64,000 nt of DNA from assembly GCF_040954645.1 (NCBI RefSeq), contig NC_092809.1, forward strand, positions 81,338,889-81,402,888. The letters run 5' to 3'. Under the pieces are notes generated by a model. The model was not told the DNA's origin and searched no databases. It was given only the letters and a program-made list of their open reading frames with translations. The number at the start of each line of letters is the position of its first letter. Positions within the stretch are counted from its first letter, which is position 1. Below are positions 31,591 through 45,173 of the stretch, piece by piece. This stretch comes from Diabrotica undecimpunctata (taxonomy: Eukaryota > Arthropoda > Insecta > Coleoptera > Chrysomelidae). Made by a program: the position numbers and the translations under genes.

Positions 31591-33076
31591 TCATTTATTT
31601 CGTAAGATGAGAGAGTGGTAAACCTGGCTCAAATTGTCGATGTCGGTTCTTTTGTTTATTGCCGATGAGTTCTTGAGGATCTCACACATTTCAATAAAGG
31701 AGCGTTTCTGATGGTTGTTTTGTTTCGCCAGTATTTTGGTATTTGTGAAGTCAATGTGATGTTTAGTGGAAATGGCGTGTTGTGCAAGGGCACAAGAGGG
31801 TTTGGAAAGTCTGATGTCACTTTTGTGTGAAGTTATACGCCCTAGAAGAGATCGACTAGTCTGGCCAATGTAGCAGGAGTTACATTCTGAACAGGGTATC
31901 TGATAGACAACATTAGTGTGCTCTAACGAGCTTAGTGGAGTTTTAGACTTGGAGAATAACTTTCCAATGGTTTTAGTATTTTTTAGGGATATTTTGACGG
32001 GTAAGTTTTTGAATAGTTTAGTAAGCTTGTTCGTAATTTGTGGGAAATAGGGAAGAGAAGCATATTTTGTGGCTGGTTTTGGGGTTAACGGGGAAATGTT
32101 CGTCTGTATGCTATTGGATATGGAGGCTAGTATTGCACCGTTAGGTGCTTCCGAAATAGAATGACCATAGCTTTTAGAGAAAAGATATCTGTTGATGATG
32201 GATATGGGGTAAGAGTTATCAATGAGAATGGATTTGAGTAAATCCAAAGATTCCCTCTTGTACCGCGTATGGGTCAACGTGTGTACTCTAAAGCTAAGAG
32301 CTTGTACAAGGTTATGTTTGTATCTTATTGGATGTGTAGAGTGGTAATTTAAGAACCGGTTGCTCGCCATGTCTTTCCTGTACCACGTAGTGCCAAATGT
32401 GTTACTATGTGTGCGTATGATTCGCATATCCAAAAACGGTATGCTGTTATCAACCTCCAATTCACAAGTAAATTGCAGGTGAGGATCAACGCTATTGAAG
32501 ACTGATAAGGTGCTTAAAATCTTATCAGGTGGTGTTGCTAGGATCAAGTCGTCGACATAACGCTTTACAAAGGGAACCTGGAAATCTAACTTACTGATAC
32601 TCTCATTGATAAGGTCATCTAGTACGAAATTAACTAGAATGGGGGAAATGGACGATCCCATGGGAGTTCCAAAGATTTGGCGATAATATTTGTCATTAAA
32701 TATTAGATAATTGGTGTCAAACGTCAGTTTTAATAATTCCGAGAAAATTTCCCATGATACTGGACTGTGTGGTTGGATTTCATTCCAATGGTTCCGGAGT
32801 GACGTGACGACGCTGGAGAGTGGGAGGTTAGAAAACAGTGATACTACGTCGAAGCTTACCAAGACATATTCGCACACCACCCCGATTTTTAGTGTGAAAT
32901 GTGAAATTTCACCTAAACTACGATATAATCTTGCAAAAGTTTTGTGATTTGGTTCCTTCTGTTTGCGTATAACATTCCATACCTTCTGGCTGCCGAGCGA
33001 CCGCAAAAATTTTCTCGTGCGTATACGCAAATCATATCTCGCATTTTTTCATTAGTAAAATGATTGTGACGAGGCA
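31591..33076 (-). pseudogene. Penelope-like RT/GIY-YIG joined to helix-turn-helix domain
   Basis: A 479-codon frame (33030-31591) is open throughout. Its main part is a 5'-truncated Penelope protein: RT with SFDVVSLFSNLPL, GTPMGSSISP and the YVDD catalytic box, then a GIY-YIG endonuclease (VVYQIPCSECNSCYIGQTSR). The usual upstream RT blocks are missing. The first ~50 residues are instead the second half of a DUF4817-like domain (EPNHKTFARLYRSLGE). Its first half (from an ATG at 33076: MRDMICVYARENF...AARRYG) lies in another frame. The Penelope copy apparently inserted in frame into a DUF4817 transposon gene. About 540 bp of 3' untranslated sequence (31049-31590) leads to the hammerhead motif. 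Confidence 0.85.
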
Positions 33077-33673
33077 TTTCAATCAAAAAAAGTAGTGATT
33101 ACTTTTAAAAAATGCAACATTACACTACACTGTCACATCAAAAATAATTTACTCCGAACAAATGACATTTACCAACAACAATTATCTGACAGTCCAAAGC
33201 ATACTTTTCATAAATGAAATAATATTTGAAATCCTTTTTTAAGACTCTAAGCAGTTCGACTGCGTTTTTATCGACAACGGTTGAAATTATCATGTTTAAA
33301 CAAAAGTACCAATTTTACGTAAAAATGATGTTTACGTCATATTTTCTAATAAAAGTTACTAAAAAGTTTCATCAGAAAAAGTTTAGACTCAATTTGATCA
33401 TTAGGAATGATCCATGTGGCGCCCTCTATGACAAAACGTAAAATTGTAAATAAAATACTATTTCTTATCTAAGATTATGACTTTGTGCCAATTTTGATAG
33501 CAATTTATAAATATACAGGGAAACTATTAGCAAAAAACGAAAAACAAAAATTAACTTTAACACCCTGTATCTTTTTTCTCAGCAACATTTTATTAAGGCA
33601 TATTTGGCCCAATAGCCATATTTTGGTCCAAACCTGTCCTTAGTCTATGTCCCAATAGTTATGACTCACCCTG
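33077..33673 (-). mobile_element. 5' end of a CAGGGTG-ended DUF4817 transposon
   Basis: The terminus CAGGGTGAGTCATAAC (minus strand, from 33673) lies about 600 bp upstream of the helix-turn-helix ATG at 33076, consistent with the untranslated 5' part of that transposon. An internal CACCCTGTATC motif occurs near 33563. The terminus abuts (TA)n. No other end was found beyond the Penelope insertion. Confidence 0.6.
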
Positions 33674-34843
<1,170 letters not shown>

Positions 34844-34929
34844 ATGGAAATACACTCCATGAGAATTGATCATGGACCAGTTCAGACAAATACAATGTCA
34901 TACCCTCAAAGGCAAACTCAAAATCACAG
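34844..34929 (+). CDS. Candidate host first coding exon, unknown protein
   Basis: An ATG in fair context (G at -3 and +4) opens 28 codons rich in Gln, His and Asn (MEIHSMRIDHGPVQTN...), ending at CACAG|GTTAGT, a good donor. I do not recognise the protein. It resembles no transposon family found here, and codon use looks ordinary. If real, the gene runs to the right with a first intron longer than 29 kb, filled with the repeats described below. Chance occurrence of a short ORF beside a donor-like site cannot be excluded. Confidence 0.35.
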
Positions 34930-34935
34930 GTTAGT

Positions 34936-36289
34936 TTTGAATTTTTATCAATAATCTTAATGTTCAGCTAACAGAATTGCCAATCTTTGTATGCATTCGA
35001 TTTATAAATTTGGGGTAATTAGTGTATAAAATGTACTTAACTAAACAGCATCTAGATTTAGATTATCACCAATATTTGAAACACATATTGTGATAAAACT
35101 TTGTCCTTGTAATTGTTTAACGTTTACATGGAGTGGAACAATCGTTAGAAGATGTGTACCTAATAAGAACATTGTACCAATACATTCACATTAATGTAGA
35201 TTTCAGTTCAGAATAGTAACAGTTTCAGTTTATTGTGTCATATAGCTTTACTATTACTTTTTTTTTATTCTTTACCCTTATTTCATATTAATAGCTATAT
35301 TATTCATTTCATATTAATATCTGTATTATTTGCCATTTAAATATTTTCAATCTGTTAAGGTTATATCCATTCTAATATTATTATTTTTATATTATTTCAT
35401 TTATATTTACAGTTTCAAGAGAAAGTTATATTTATAAAATACCATATGACCTGCTTGAACTCACTGAATAATCCATATTCTGTAGTTGTTGTTTTACAAC
35501 TAAATATTTGAAGCTTAGAGATATTAACCACCTCTTTCCTTTTAAGATCTGTCCTGATTCCTTTAATTTAGTTCCTTCTCCATGACTCCATGTCAAAAAC
35601 TGGCATCTGCCAGTTTCCTTTAGATTTCTCATGTTTTTGATGTGTTTTTAATATCTTAAATTTTTTATTAAAATAAATACATATTGATGAGTTGTCCTTA
35701 TATTATTAGCTTATGCAAACATTAATGTGCATTAGTGCTACAGCTGTACACATATTTGCTTCACATCTATTTTCAATGTTTGTTAACCTTATTGGTTATC
35801 ATGTTATGACTAACATTTTTATTGTTCATCGTTATGAACTACATTTTATTTGTCTTCATCCAGTATATTTCATTTTTATTGGAATGTTACACTTAGTGTT
35901 CCTAATTCAAATTAAAGTTTACACTCATGGCATCACATAAGAGTCCTTATAATCAAGCAATATACATAAGGACATAGATAAATTATGTACAATTCAATTA
36001 GTTTACATCAATAAACTAACAATAATTACAAATAGTGAAATGTCACACCCAAGAGTCTAACCAAGTGGTGAATGGTCTTATCAGATTTTGTAGTGGGTTT
36101 TGTATGTTGATAAATTAACATTAACCCAATATAAAATGTGATATTGACATAGTGCTTTAAATTCAACATTTGATTGTACTCTTGGGTGTTCTTTATGTAG
36201 TGCCCTTATCTATGTCCCTGTGTATATTACTTGATTATGAGGAATTCTTATCTTAGGCCACCAATGTTTCACTTCAATTTTAAATATTA
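34936..36289. other. AT-rich DNA, weak inverted similarity at its end
   Basis: No gene was recognised. 35935-35990 is roughly the reverse complement of 36200-36262 (shared ATAATCAAG.AATATAC and GGACATAGATAA). Open frames here are short and featureless. Confidence 0.4.
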
Positions 36290-38499
36290 ATACTTTACCT
36301 ACATATACCAAGGAGCATCGACAATGTTTCTCAGTACTTTGTTTTAAAATCTCTGGATAATATGTAGATTACTAGCTTTGGTACAGCCCCAGAGTTGGCA
36401 CCCATACTGGCCTCAGTACTTGCTTGTAAATGGATAATTTATTATGAATGGATAATGTTGAATTTTTTCCAATCAGCCAATACAATTTCTTATATCTAAT
36501 ATCAAGCTCCCCTCTTTTCTTTTTGACATGGACTTTCCAGCGCAGCTTCGCGTCAAGGGTGATGCCGAAGTATTTTGCTGATGTTGCATAAGGAACTTGG
36601 GTATCATTTACTCTAACTTGGAAATTTTCTATTTTTTTTATTTGTAAAGTTAATGTGTGCAGATTTAGTCTCATTTAATTTTATTTGCCATTTCCTGGTC
36701 CAGTTATGTATTTTATTTACCGATAGTTGCAACTTATCAGTCGCTTCTTCACTAGTGTCTCCTATCGCTAGTATGGCTGTATCATCCGCGAAGGTGGCAA
36801 TAGTGTTTTGTTCTTGCTCTGACATATACAATAGGTAAAGGACCGGACCTAAGACACTCCCTTGTGGCACGCCAGCTTTGATCTCCCTTAAGTCAGTGTA
36901 CACTTCTTCTTGTTTACTCTGAACTATCTATTCTCAATGTATGATTTTAAGATTTCTGAATACTGTTTAGGCATGAACGTTCTTAGTTTATAGTTTAAAC
37001 CCTCATGCCAGACTTTATCAAATGCCTGTGCTACGTCCAAGAAGATTGTAGAGCAGACTTTCTTTTCTTCTGTTTTTTCTATTATATTCGTTATCTCAAT
37101 CTAAAAGCAGCATTTATTAGGTGTGTCAGCTTAACTATGGATTTTCTTGGTAGATTTTTTAATAGTTCTTCTGTTATGAGATCATATGATGGAGCTTTTT
37201 TAGGATTTATATTCTCTTTTATCTCTGTTGATACTTCTCTAAATAATGTCAACGTTATTTTTCCTTCAGTGTGGAATGGTTCTTCCCATCTCATTTCTTC
37301 ACCATCATTGTCGTTGGGTTTGAAAGTGCTTTCTAAATGATCTGCAAATCGTTCTGCTTTCTGTTCGTTACTTCTAGCCTAGTTGCTGTTTTCCAACTTG
37401 ATAGGAGAATGAATAATTGGTCTCTTCATTCTTTTTGTTGCCTTCCATATCGAATAATCTGTGTTCTGGTCAGCTGTTAAATTACTTAAAAAAGAATTAA
37501 TTGTTGAATTTTTTATATTCTGTATCTCACTTTTTAGTTTTTGTGTAGCATTATTTAGACTAGTTTTGTCTCATGGAGCTCTGTATTGTTGCCATTTTTT
37601 TCTTAACTTCTTTTTTTCTACTATGAGTTCTCTGATTTCTTTTGGATAGTTGTTCCCTTTCGTTCTAGAAGTTCTTGTGGGAGTATTTTCCCAAGCTACC
37701 TGTTGGATATTTTTTATAAAAACTTCTAATTCGTCATCAAGTTGCCTCGTGTTTCTCAATGACACAGCAAGATTAATTTTGTGTTCAAGGTTTGTTTTGA
37801 AGCTCTCCCAGACTACCAGTAGAGATTACTTCACCCTTTTGTTCCTTAACAGCTGAAAATAGTTTTTTTTCTTTAGTTGTAATTAGCCTAGAGCCCCAGT
37901 GGGTATTCTTTGCATTAAAGTCGCCACCAATGATGTATCTTTTTCCTAAAGTGTTCATAAACTCTTTATATTGTTCTCTTTTAATGGAGTGTCTAGGAGG
38001 ACAATATGTTGAACTTATATTTACGGTATGTGTTTTCATCTTCACACAGACTGTTGTAGCATGTATGTGCTCAGTTGCATTTTTTTAATTCCTCATGATG
38101 CAAGATGTTATCTTTAATTATGATAGCGCTTCCTCCTTTAGCTGCATTATCTGCGTGTACAGTAGAATATCAAATTTTACATATGACTGTTTAGTGAAGT
38201 GTTTCAGAAACGAGACACAGATCAATTTTCTCAATGTCTAGTACTGCTTGCTACTCGATTTGATATTGTAACAGTGCATTTGCGTTCCACGCCATTATTC
38301 GGAGGTCCTTAGCCATTTCTGATTTTTGGGATAGCTCCTTTAGCGCTATGCTCTAGTCGGGTAACTCTGATATCGATTTGAGTTATTTTGTTATCAATCT
38401 TGGTGAGCTTTTACAATATCATTTTTAATGTAATATCAGTTTATTTTTCTTGTTGCGATGATGCATGTCTCTTTGCATTCTTTGTTACATCGCTGTAAC
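36290..38499 (-). pseudogene. Jockey-type LINE ORF2 (endonuclease and RT)
   Basis: Read on the minus strand in shifting frames: endonuclease start (LRIMAWNANALLQYQ at ~38300), GGDFNAKNTHWGSR (catalytic Asp and Asn region), a linker with KKLRKKWQQYR, NPKKAPSYDLI, GVPQGSVLGPVLYLLY, the ATFADDTAI catalytic box, AKYFGITLDAKLRW, and a C-terminal YGCQLWGC...IIQRF block ending near 36290. Many frameshifts and stops are present. ORF1 of the same LINE resumes beyond the BEL element at 46920-48077, and both halves carry GTAAC at the break. The 3' end appears truncated. Confidence 0.87.
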
Positions 38500-38735
38500 T
38501 GGAAAGAATTGGAATGAATTCTTATGATTAATAAATAATTAATAGACGTGGTTTGATGACTATATTAAAGAAACACTGGTCATACAAATAAGCTATTTAC
38601 GTCTGTCACACTTAATGTCTAGAGATGAACTCGGCTCGTCGCTGCTGTGTCCCTTTGACCGATTTTTTGACTCGTTCGGTGGAGAAGTGAAGGGCAACAC
38701 ACATCAGGGACGGCTCTACACAAATTGCTCGAACA
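38500..38735 (-). repeat. BEL 3' LTR
   Basis: 236 bp, matching the 5' LTR outside the inserted MITE. It preserves the uninterrupted target CACTTAATGTC, which proves the MITE came later or was confined to the other LTR. Confidence 0.9.
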
Positions 38736-38760
38736 TACTCCCCACCTTGAAAGGCTCCTT

Positions 38761-41700
38761 TCAATCATCTAGAGGGAGTGGACATATTTTGTTGAATCCA
38801 CGTTTGATGATGCCAGTGGAAGTTTTAATTGACGCTACACAAACGATATTGTCCTTTCCAGGATGTACACTGATTATTCGGCCTAGTTGCCAATGGGTTG
38901 GATTGGTGTTGAAGTCCTTTATAAGGACTAAGGCCCCTTCTGTGAGAGAATCTTTATTTTTCTTCCAGCGTCCCTTGACTTGTAGCTGGGAGATGTATTC
39001 GGTTTTCCATCTTTTCCAAAAGCTTTGGCACATCTGCTGGATGAGTTGGTATCGATTTAGTCTATTGACCTTTATATCGCTTAGGTCTTGGTCTGGAACT
39101 GCCATCATTGGTTTACCAATAATGAAATGAGAGTGAGCAGGTGTTAAGGGACTGAGGTCGTTAGGATCTGGACTAATAGGAGAAAGGGGGCGTGAGTTTA
39201 AAATTGCCTCTATTTGAATAATTAAAGTTTGAAATTCTTCATAAATAAGAGCAGTTTTTGATAAAACTCTTTTTAAATGTAGTTTTGACGATTTTACTCC
39301 TGCTTCCCAAAGTCCACCAAAATGAGGTGAATAGGGAGGTATAAAATGCCATTCAATCGATAAAGAATTTTTTAATGTGCACAGTTTGTGTGTCAATGCA
39401 TGTGAATTTAGAAAATATGCCAATTCTCGTTGAGCACCTATAAAATTGCTTCCATTGTCTGAGAACATTTTTACTGGTTTTTCTCTTCGGGACACAAATC
39501 TTCGTAAAGCTTGTAGAAACGCTTCAGATGATAGACTTGAAATTAATTCTAGATGTATGGCCTTAATAGAAAAGCAAATGAAAAGACCTATGTAACATTT
39601 AGTAGTTTTGCATCCACGACCCTTTTTGTCTTTCATAAGGAATGGACCTGCATAATCAACACCCGTTATTGTAAATGGACTAGAAAGCATTACTCTAGCA
39701 CCAGGAAGATTTCCCATTATAGGCTGAATGGGTTTTTTATTGAATCTAAAACATATATCATATGTTTATCTTATAGAAACATTATATCTTATTTTCTAAC
39801 AGTAGCACAAGCTAAGTTGCGACCAGATGTGGGCCAGTAAATATCTCTTATTGTACTAAGAAGTAATTGGGCGCCACACATAAGATGTTGTTCTTGGAAC
39901 AATAATTTTGTAAAATGATATTGATTAGAATAGGATGTTTTTTACTGAAATTGTAGTCAGAATACTTGAGTCTACCACCGACGCGTAGAATATTGACTGT
40001 CTAGAAACGGGGTTAGGCCACATAACCTATTTTTTGATGGGAGACATTTATTATTATCTATTAAATATATTATTATATATTATATCTCTAATTTCATTAT
40101 ACATAGAATGATTGATTTTGACTTGAATTAATTTAGGGAATACTTTAGTTCCGATAATGTCAAAACACCGCTTTTCGGATCATTCTTTTTAGCACAATTG
40201 TTTACAAATCTAAACATGTAACTTGTGACTCTACACATTTTAGAGAATATAGAAAATCGATCAAACGGAAATCTTAAAATATCTTGTGTACCTTTAGCTA
40301 ATAGAGTTTGACCTCTTAATTCCGGTAAATGATCTACCTTAAATTTTTCATTGGGCCAAAATTCTGAATCCAAAATTAGCCAGAATGGACCATGCCACCA
40401 TGTCTCAGAGTTTAATATTTGACTGGGAAACATGCCTCTTGAAATGATATCTGCTGGATTTTCCTTGGTCGAAATATACTTCCATTGTCAATTCTTCATT
40501 AGTAATTGTATTTTCGAGACACGATTGCATGTGACAGTTTTTAGCAAGTTTGGACTGGTTTTTACCCAAGCCAGTGTTATAGTTAAATCGGACCAAAGAA
40601 AATGTTGATTAAATTGTAAATTGATTGAGGTCTTGACCTTATCTACTAGGCGTGCCAGTAGCAAGGCACCGCAAAGCTCTAGGCGAGTACTGATGGTTTT
40701 TACAGGTGCAACCTTAGATTTTGCACACAATAAACTAACTTGTACCTTACCATGTTTATCGGAACTCCTAATATATACACAAGCACCATATGCACGCTCT
40801 GATGCATCGCAGAAACCGTGCAACTGCAACTCTGTTCGTTCGTTTTGCAGGCTGATCCATTTAGAATACAATTCTTCAGGTAAATTGTTGTTGGAACACC
40901 ATTGTCTCAGGTGAAAGCAACCACTCTCCAATACCTTGGATACCTTGCTGCAAATTTCTTGAGCTTCTTGAATAGAATCAGTTCCGGTTAACATATCGTC
41001 GACATAAAAGTCTTCTTTGATTATTCTTGTAATACTTGGGGTAGAATCTTCAACTTCGTTTGCTAATTGTACCAAACAACATATAGCGAGTAAACCAGCT
41101 GAAGCTTGGCCGTAGGTAATAGTGTTTAACTCGTAATAGACACAACATAGGGATATCGTCGAAATCTCAAAATGATAGATCATGCTGAAGGATGGGTCCT
41201 ATTAATTGAATATTGTTTAAAGATATTCCGTTGCTAGTAGGAGCAGATGCATCAAAAACGACACGTAGTTTTTTCGTAATTGAAGATTCTTTTGTTACTC
41301 CATGATGAGGTATATAATATTCACATTGCCCATCGTTTTGGTCTAATATAGAAGACATATGGTTCAGTTTTTCGTATTCTGTCATAAATTCGATATATCT
41401 TTATCTCAATGTAGGATTTTTGACCAAACGTCTTTCAAGAGCATAGAATCGTTGCTCCGCATAAATTCTTGATTCTCCTAAGTTTTCTGGTTCTTGCTTT
41501 AATGGTAAATTTACAATAAATCGCCACTTATCATTTCTCGTAGTAGTTGTTTTAAATATTTGTTCACATAGAATCTCGTCTTGTAAAAGCACCTTGGAAT
41601 TTTCTAGTTCCTTAAGCTCCCAAAATTTAGCAATTGCTTGAGATAATTCATGATGGGCGCTAATATTGCATGAAGCCGTATTGAGATTAGCAGCTCCAAG

Positions 41701-43500
41701 AGTTCCGGAAACAATCCATCCTAGTTTAGTTTCTTGTAGATGGGGCTTATTTTTTCCCAAAGATATTTTATTGGTACCTAAAAGTTGCCAAAACAAATCG
41801 GCTCCAATAAGCATGTCAATTGTAGACGGTTTGAAAAACTCGGGGTCTGCAAGTTTTATATTGTGAGGAAATTGCAACTCAAAGATACTAAGAATTGGCT
41901 GGAACATAACCCGTAATTTCCGTTAAAATATAGCAAGTCAGATTGGCCTTGAAGGTATTATATTTTGATTGGATTGATACCTGACATTTGTTTTAACAGA
42001 AGAAATGTTATTGGTTATTCCGAATATTGATAAATTTGTATTTTGAATCGAAAGATTAAGTTTTTATTGAAGTCGTTCCGTTATGAAGGAAGTTTGAGAC
42101 CCGCAGTCAAGGAGAGCTCAAATTGAATGAAGATTGTTTTGATTGTCACAAATAAGAACGTATGCAGTAGATAACAAAACTTGTCCTACCGATAGAGTTA
42201 GATACGCTATTATTTAATACATTTGTGCTACCTTCACCTGAGCCTTGCTCACTTAACGGCGTGTCATTATTGTTGTCATGCAGAAGTGTATTATGTCTTG
42301 ATTTGCACTTCTTACATGGATCCAATTTGCATTTATGTTTAGTGTGTCCTTCTCTTAAGCAATTAGAACACATCGTTGCTGTTTTGTTAACAAACTGGAT
42401 TCTATCGTGCACCGACAGTTTTAGGAAATCATTGCATGCATATATAGAATGTTCACCCTTACAAAATGAACAAGTATAGAGACAGACATGAAAACCTTTG
42501 TTGACTTCGCAGCCCGTGAAACCTGATACGATTTGTTATAGTTTGTGTTTGTTGAAATATTATTTTTGTAATTTAAGGAGTCTACAAAATTAGCTCGCTC
42601 ACGCAAAAATATCAAAAATTTATCCAAAGTAGGTGATTCAGTTGTATTACGCGTTTGTCTTTCCCAATCACTTAGAGATGCGTTATCAATTTTTTGACAA
42701 AACCAAAATATTAGCAAACAATCCCAATTTTGAACAGATTGGCCTAATTGCTGCATTGCTTTCAAATGCCTTGAGATATTGTCAGCCAATTGTTGTAATT
42801 TATCATGCGAACCCTTGTGAATAGATTCCAAAAGAAATAAACCACCTGTGTGATCATGTAATAACTTTTTAGTGTTATTGAATCTTTCGCACAACGTATC
42901 CCATGCTACTGTAAAGTTATCCGCGGTGTACCTACCGAATTTTGCTTATAGATGCAGCAGCATTGCCTTCTAGAGCACCCCTCAAATAGAAAAACTTTCA
43001 ATATTGGTTAGTCTATCGTTTTGGTGGATAATGCTAGAATATGTGTCGCGAAACTCGAGCCAGTGCTCAAAATTTCCATTGAATTTAGGTAATGAAATAT
43101 CTGGCAATTTTATAACACCTGATTCACATGAATTATTGTGAATAGAATGATTAAATCGATTAGAACTAACTTTAGAACGTTGAGAAGTGGAATCGTCGTG
43201 ATTTTTTAATAATAATTTTGCAGTGGCTATAACATTATAGAATTTTGTTTCGAATGTATCAAGTTCTTTGTCGAGTTCATATAGTGCAACATCGTCAGAC
43301 ATTAGCTCAATATCGCTATTAATATTTTTAAATTCTAATAATAAAGATGAAGCATCATTTACTCTATCTTTTAGTGTAAAAATATCTAATTCAGTCAATG
43401 TGTCTTTTCTCAGTGTATCTAAATATTTAGTAAAACTTGTTAATGATCATTTAATATTAGCTCGTTTTTGTTTCAAAACTTTTAATTCAGAATCAGACAT
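38761..43500 (-). pseudogene. gag-pol: BEL gag-pol, heavily broken
   Basis: From the ATG at 43500 a Gag with a DUF1759-like region (LPKFNGNFEHWLEFRDTY at ~43070) is followed by zinc knuckles (CSNCLREGHTKHKC, CKKC) near 42330. A protease-like segment (DMLIGADLFWQLL) comes near 41800, then RT (LRVVFDAS at ~41280, FYVDDMLTG at ~41000), RNase H (~40850-40600), a SEIL.WWHGP-like block near 40400, and integrase with DYAGPF, FSDNGSNFIGA and FGGLWEAGVKS at 39717-38761, ending in the DUF5641-like tail. At least eight frame breaks or stops separate these pieces, for example around 39720-40120, 41400, 41910-42145 and 42900-42980. The integrase block alone is a 318-codon open frame. Confidence 0.88.
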
Positions 43501-43703
43501 TTTGATAGCTTGTCTTTTACAAAAATTTATTATAAAGCACAAACAAAACATAAAATATTCTACAGGCAATTGAAAATTTTTGATGTAATAAATGGTATTT
43601 AAAGGAAATATGAAACTCGCTCTGTTATCACTGTATACTGGTATAACTACTTGTAGGACTGGTCAATCCAAGAAAACTAGTTTGAGGTTGTTGAATCGAT
43701 TAA

Positions 43704-44959
43704 CCCTCCGTTCATGGGATGTGGTCTGTGAGTCTAGGACAAAATAAAAATTTTGGATAATTCTCTAATTTTATTTTTTTAAATTTCTACCTTTTCATTA
43801 CCTTCCTAGAAACTAAATACCATTCGTTTTTTTTTTTATACAAAACTGTTTGTGAAATTTCTCAATAGCTGCTGCATGGCCGTTTGTCCTGACAGACCCC
43901 ACCCGATCAAATGTGTAACAATATTTGCACTGCTTCTTAGTTGCATTTTTCTTGCAATCTTGTTTCACTTGGCCAGAAATAACGCAAATTAAAAATAGGC
44001 AGGTATATTCTTCAGTTTTTGCATTTAACAACGATATGACTGCCGTATCATATATACTGAAGAAAGGAAAAAATGTGATTGCTGTTTCCACTGTGCACAG
44101 AGATGATCGGATTGATGAAGATACTGGTGATCAGAAAAAACCAGAAATAATTACTGTTTATAATTCCACAAAGAGTGGAGTAGATGTTGTAGACAGAATG
44201 ATCACATCATATAATGTTTCCAGAAATACGAAACGTTGGCCAATGGTAGTGGTTTATAATCTCCTTAATCTCGCAGCAATTAATGCATTTGTAATTTACA
44301 AAGGCAACAACCCAGATGGAGAATTTTCCAAAACGCGAAGATTCTTCCAAAAAAACCTAGATATGGAATTTGTACAGGAAAGTATACGACGGAGAGCAGT
44401 TGACACGCATTTGACAAAAGCTGTGCGTGCTTCGGCCTTGAGACTCTCAGGCATTGAGGTCGACGTCGTACCAGAGGCCCAGCCAGGTAAGAGAGGAAAT
44501 TGTAAATATTGCAAAAGACGCAAAACTCACTTTTTTGCAACATTTGCAAATTCTGGCTATGTATGGACCACATAATGGCATGCTGCAAAGATTGCTTAGA
44601 AAATTTGACCACCAAAGTTTGACCACTGTAGTTTGTGTCCACAATTTAATTTTTTAGTTTATATATGTTTTTGTAGTACTTTGTTTGTTTCCAATTAAAG
44701 TTTTAAATGTTTTTTTTTGTTTTTTTCATTATTTAGTCGCTGTTTACAAATTTGAAAAAATATGCCTAATACAACTTAAAAAAAATTTGGAATTGTTTCT
44801 GTAATAAACATTATATAGTAAATGATTTGTTTAAAACACGTTGATGCAAAATTAGCAATAAAATGTATGCTGTTCCTCGGGAGACGGTATTTCATTTTGG
44901 TCCTCACAGACCACACCCGACCGAAAGTGTTTCAGAATGGTCACCCGATGAACGGAGAG
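43704..44959 (+). mobile_element. piggyBac element, internally deleted
   Basis: The ends CCCTCCGTTCATGGG and ...CCCGATGAACGGAGAG are inverted, each inside TTAA (43700-43703, 44960-44963), with a subterminal GTGGTCTGTGAG pair. At 1,256 bp it is about half the size of an autonomous piggyBac. It lies between the BEL primer-binding site and gag. Confidence 0.9.
43990..44640 (+). pseudogene. piggyBac transposase, C-terminal half
   Basis: The frame reads FAFNNDMTAVSYILKKGKNV, then STKSGVDVVDRM with the third catalytic Asp, NTKRWPMVVVYNLLN and the linker to the cysteine-rich end (CKYCKRRKTHFF). A run of six T at 44530-44535, against seven in the sister copy at 25.7 kb, shifts the frame in the middle of the cysteine cluster and truncates it at 44575. 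The N-terminal half with the first two catalytic Asp residues is absent. It cannot be active alone. Confidence 0.9.
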
Positions 44960-45173
44960 TTAAATGGCGGCCGTTGAGCGATGAGATTGTGTAAATCTTT
45001 TCAATTAATACACTTAATTATTGATGATTGCACTGGAATATTATCCGCTCGATAAGACCATGGAAAGAATTGGAATGAATTCTTATGATTAATAAATAAT
45101 TAATAGACGTGGTTTGATGACTATAAAGAAACACTGGTTATACAAATAAACTATTTACGTCTGTCACACTTAA

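Noticed and set aside
35713..35940. 75-codon hydrophobic frame
   Set aside because: It is a low-complexity, AT-rich translation with no conserved motif or splice context.
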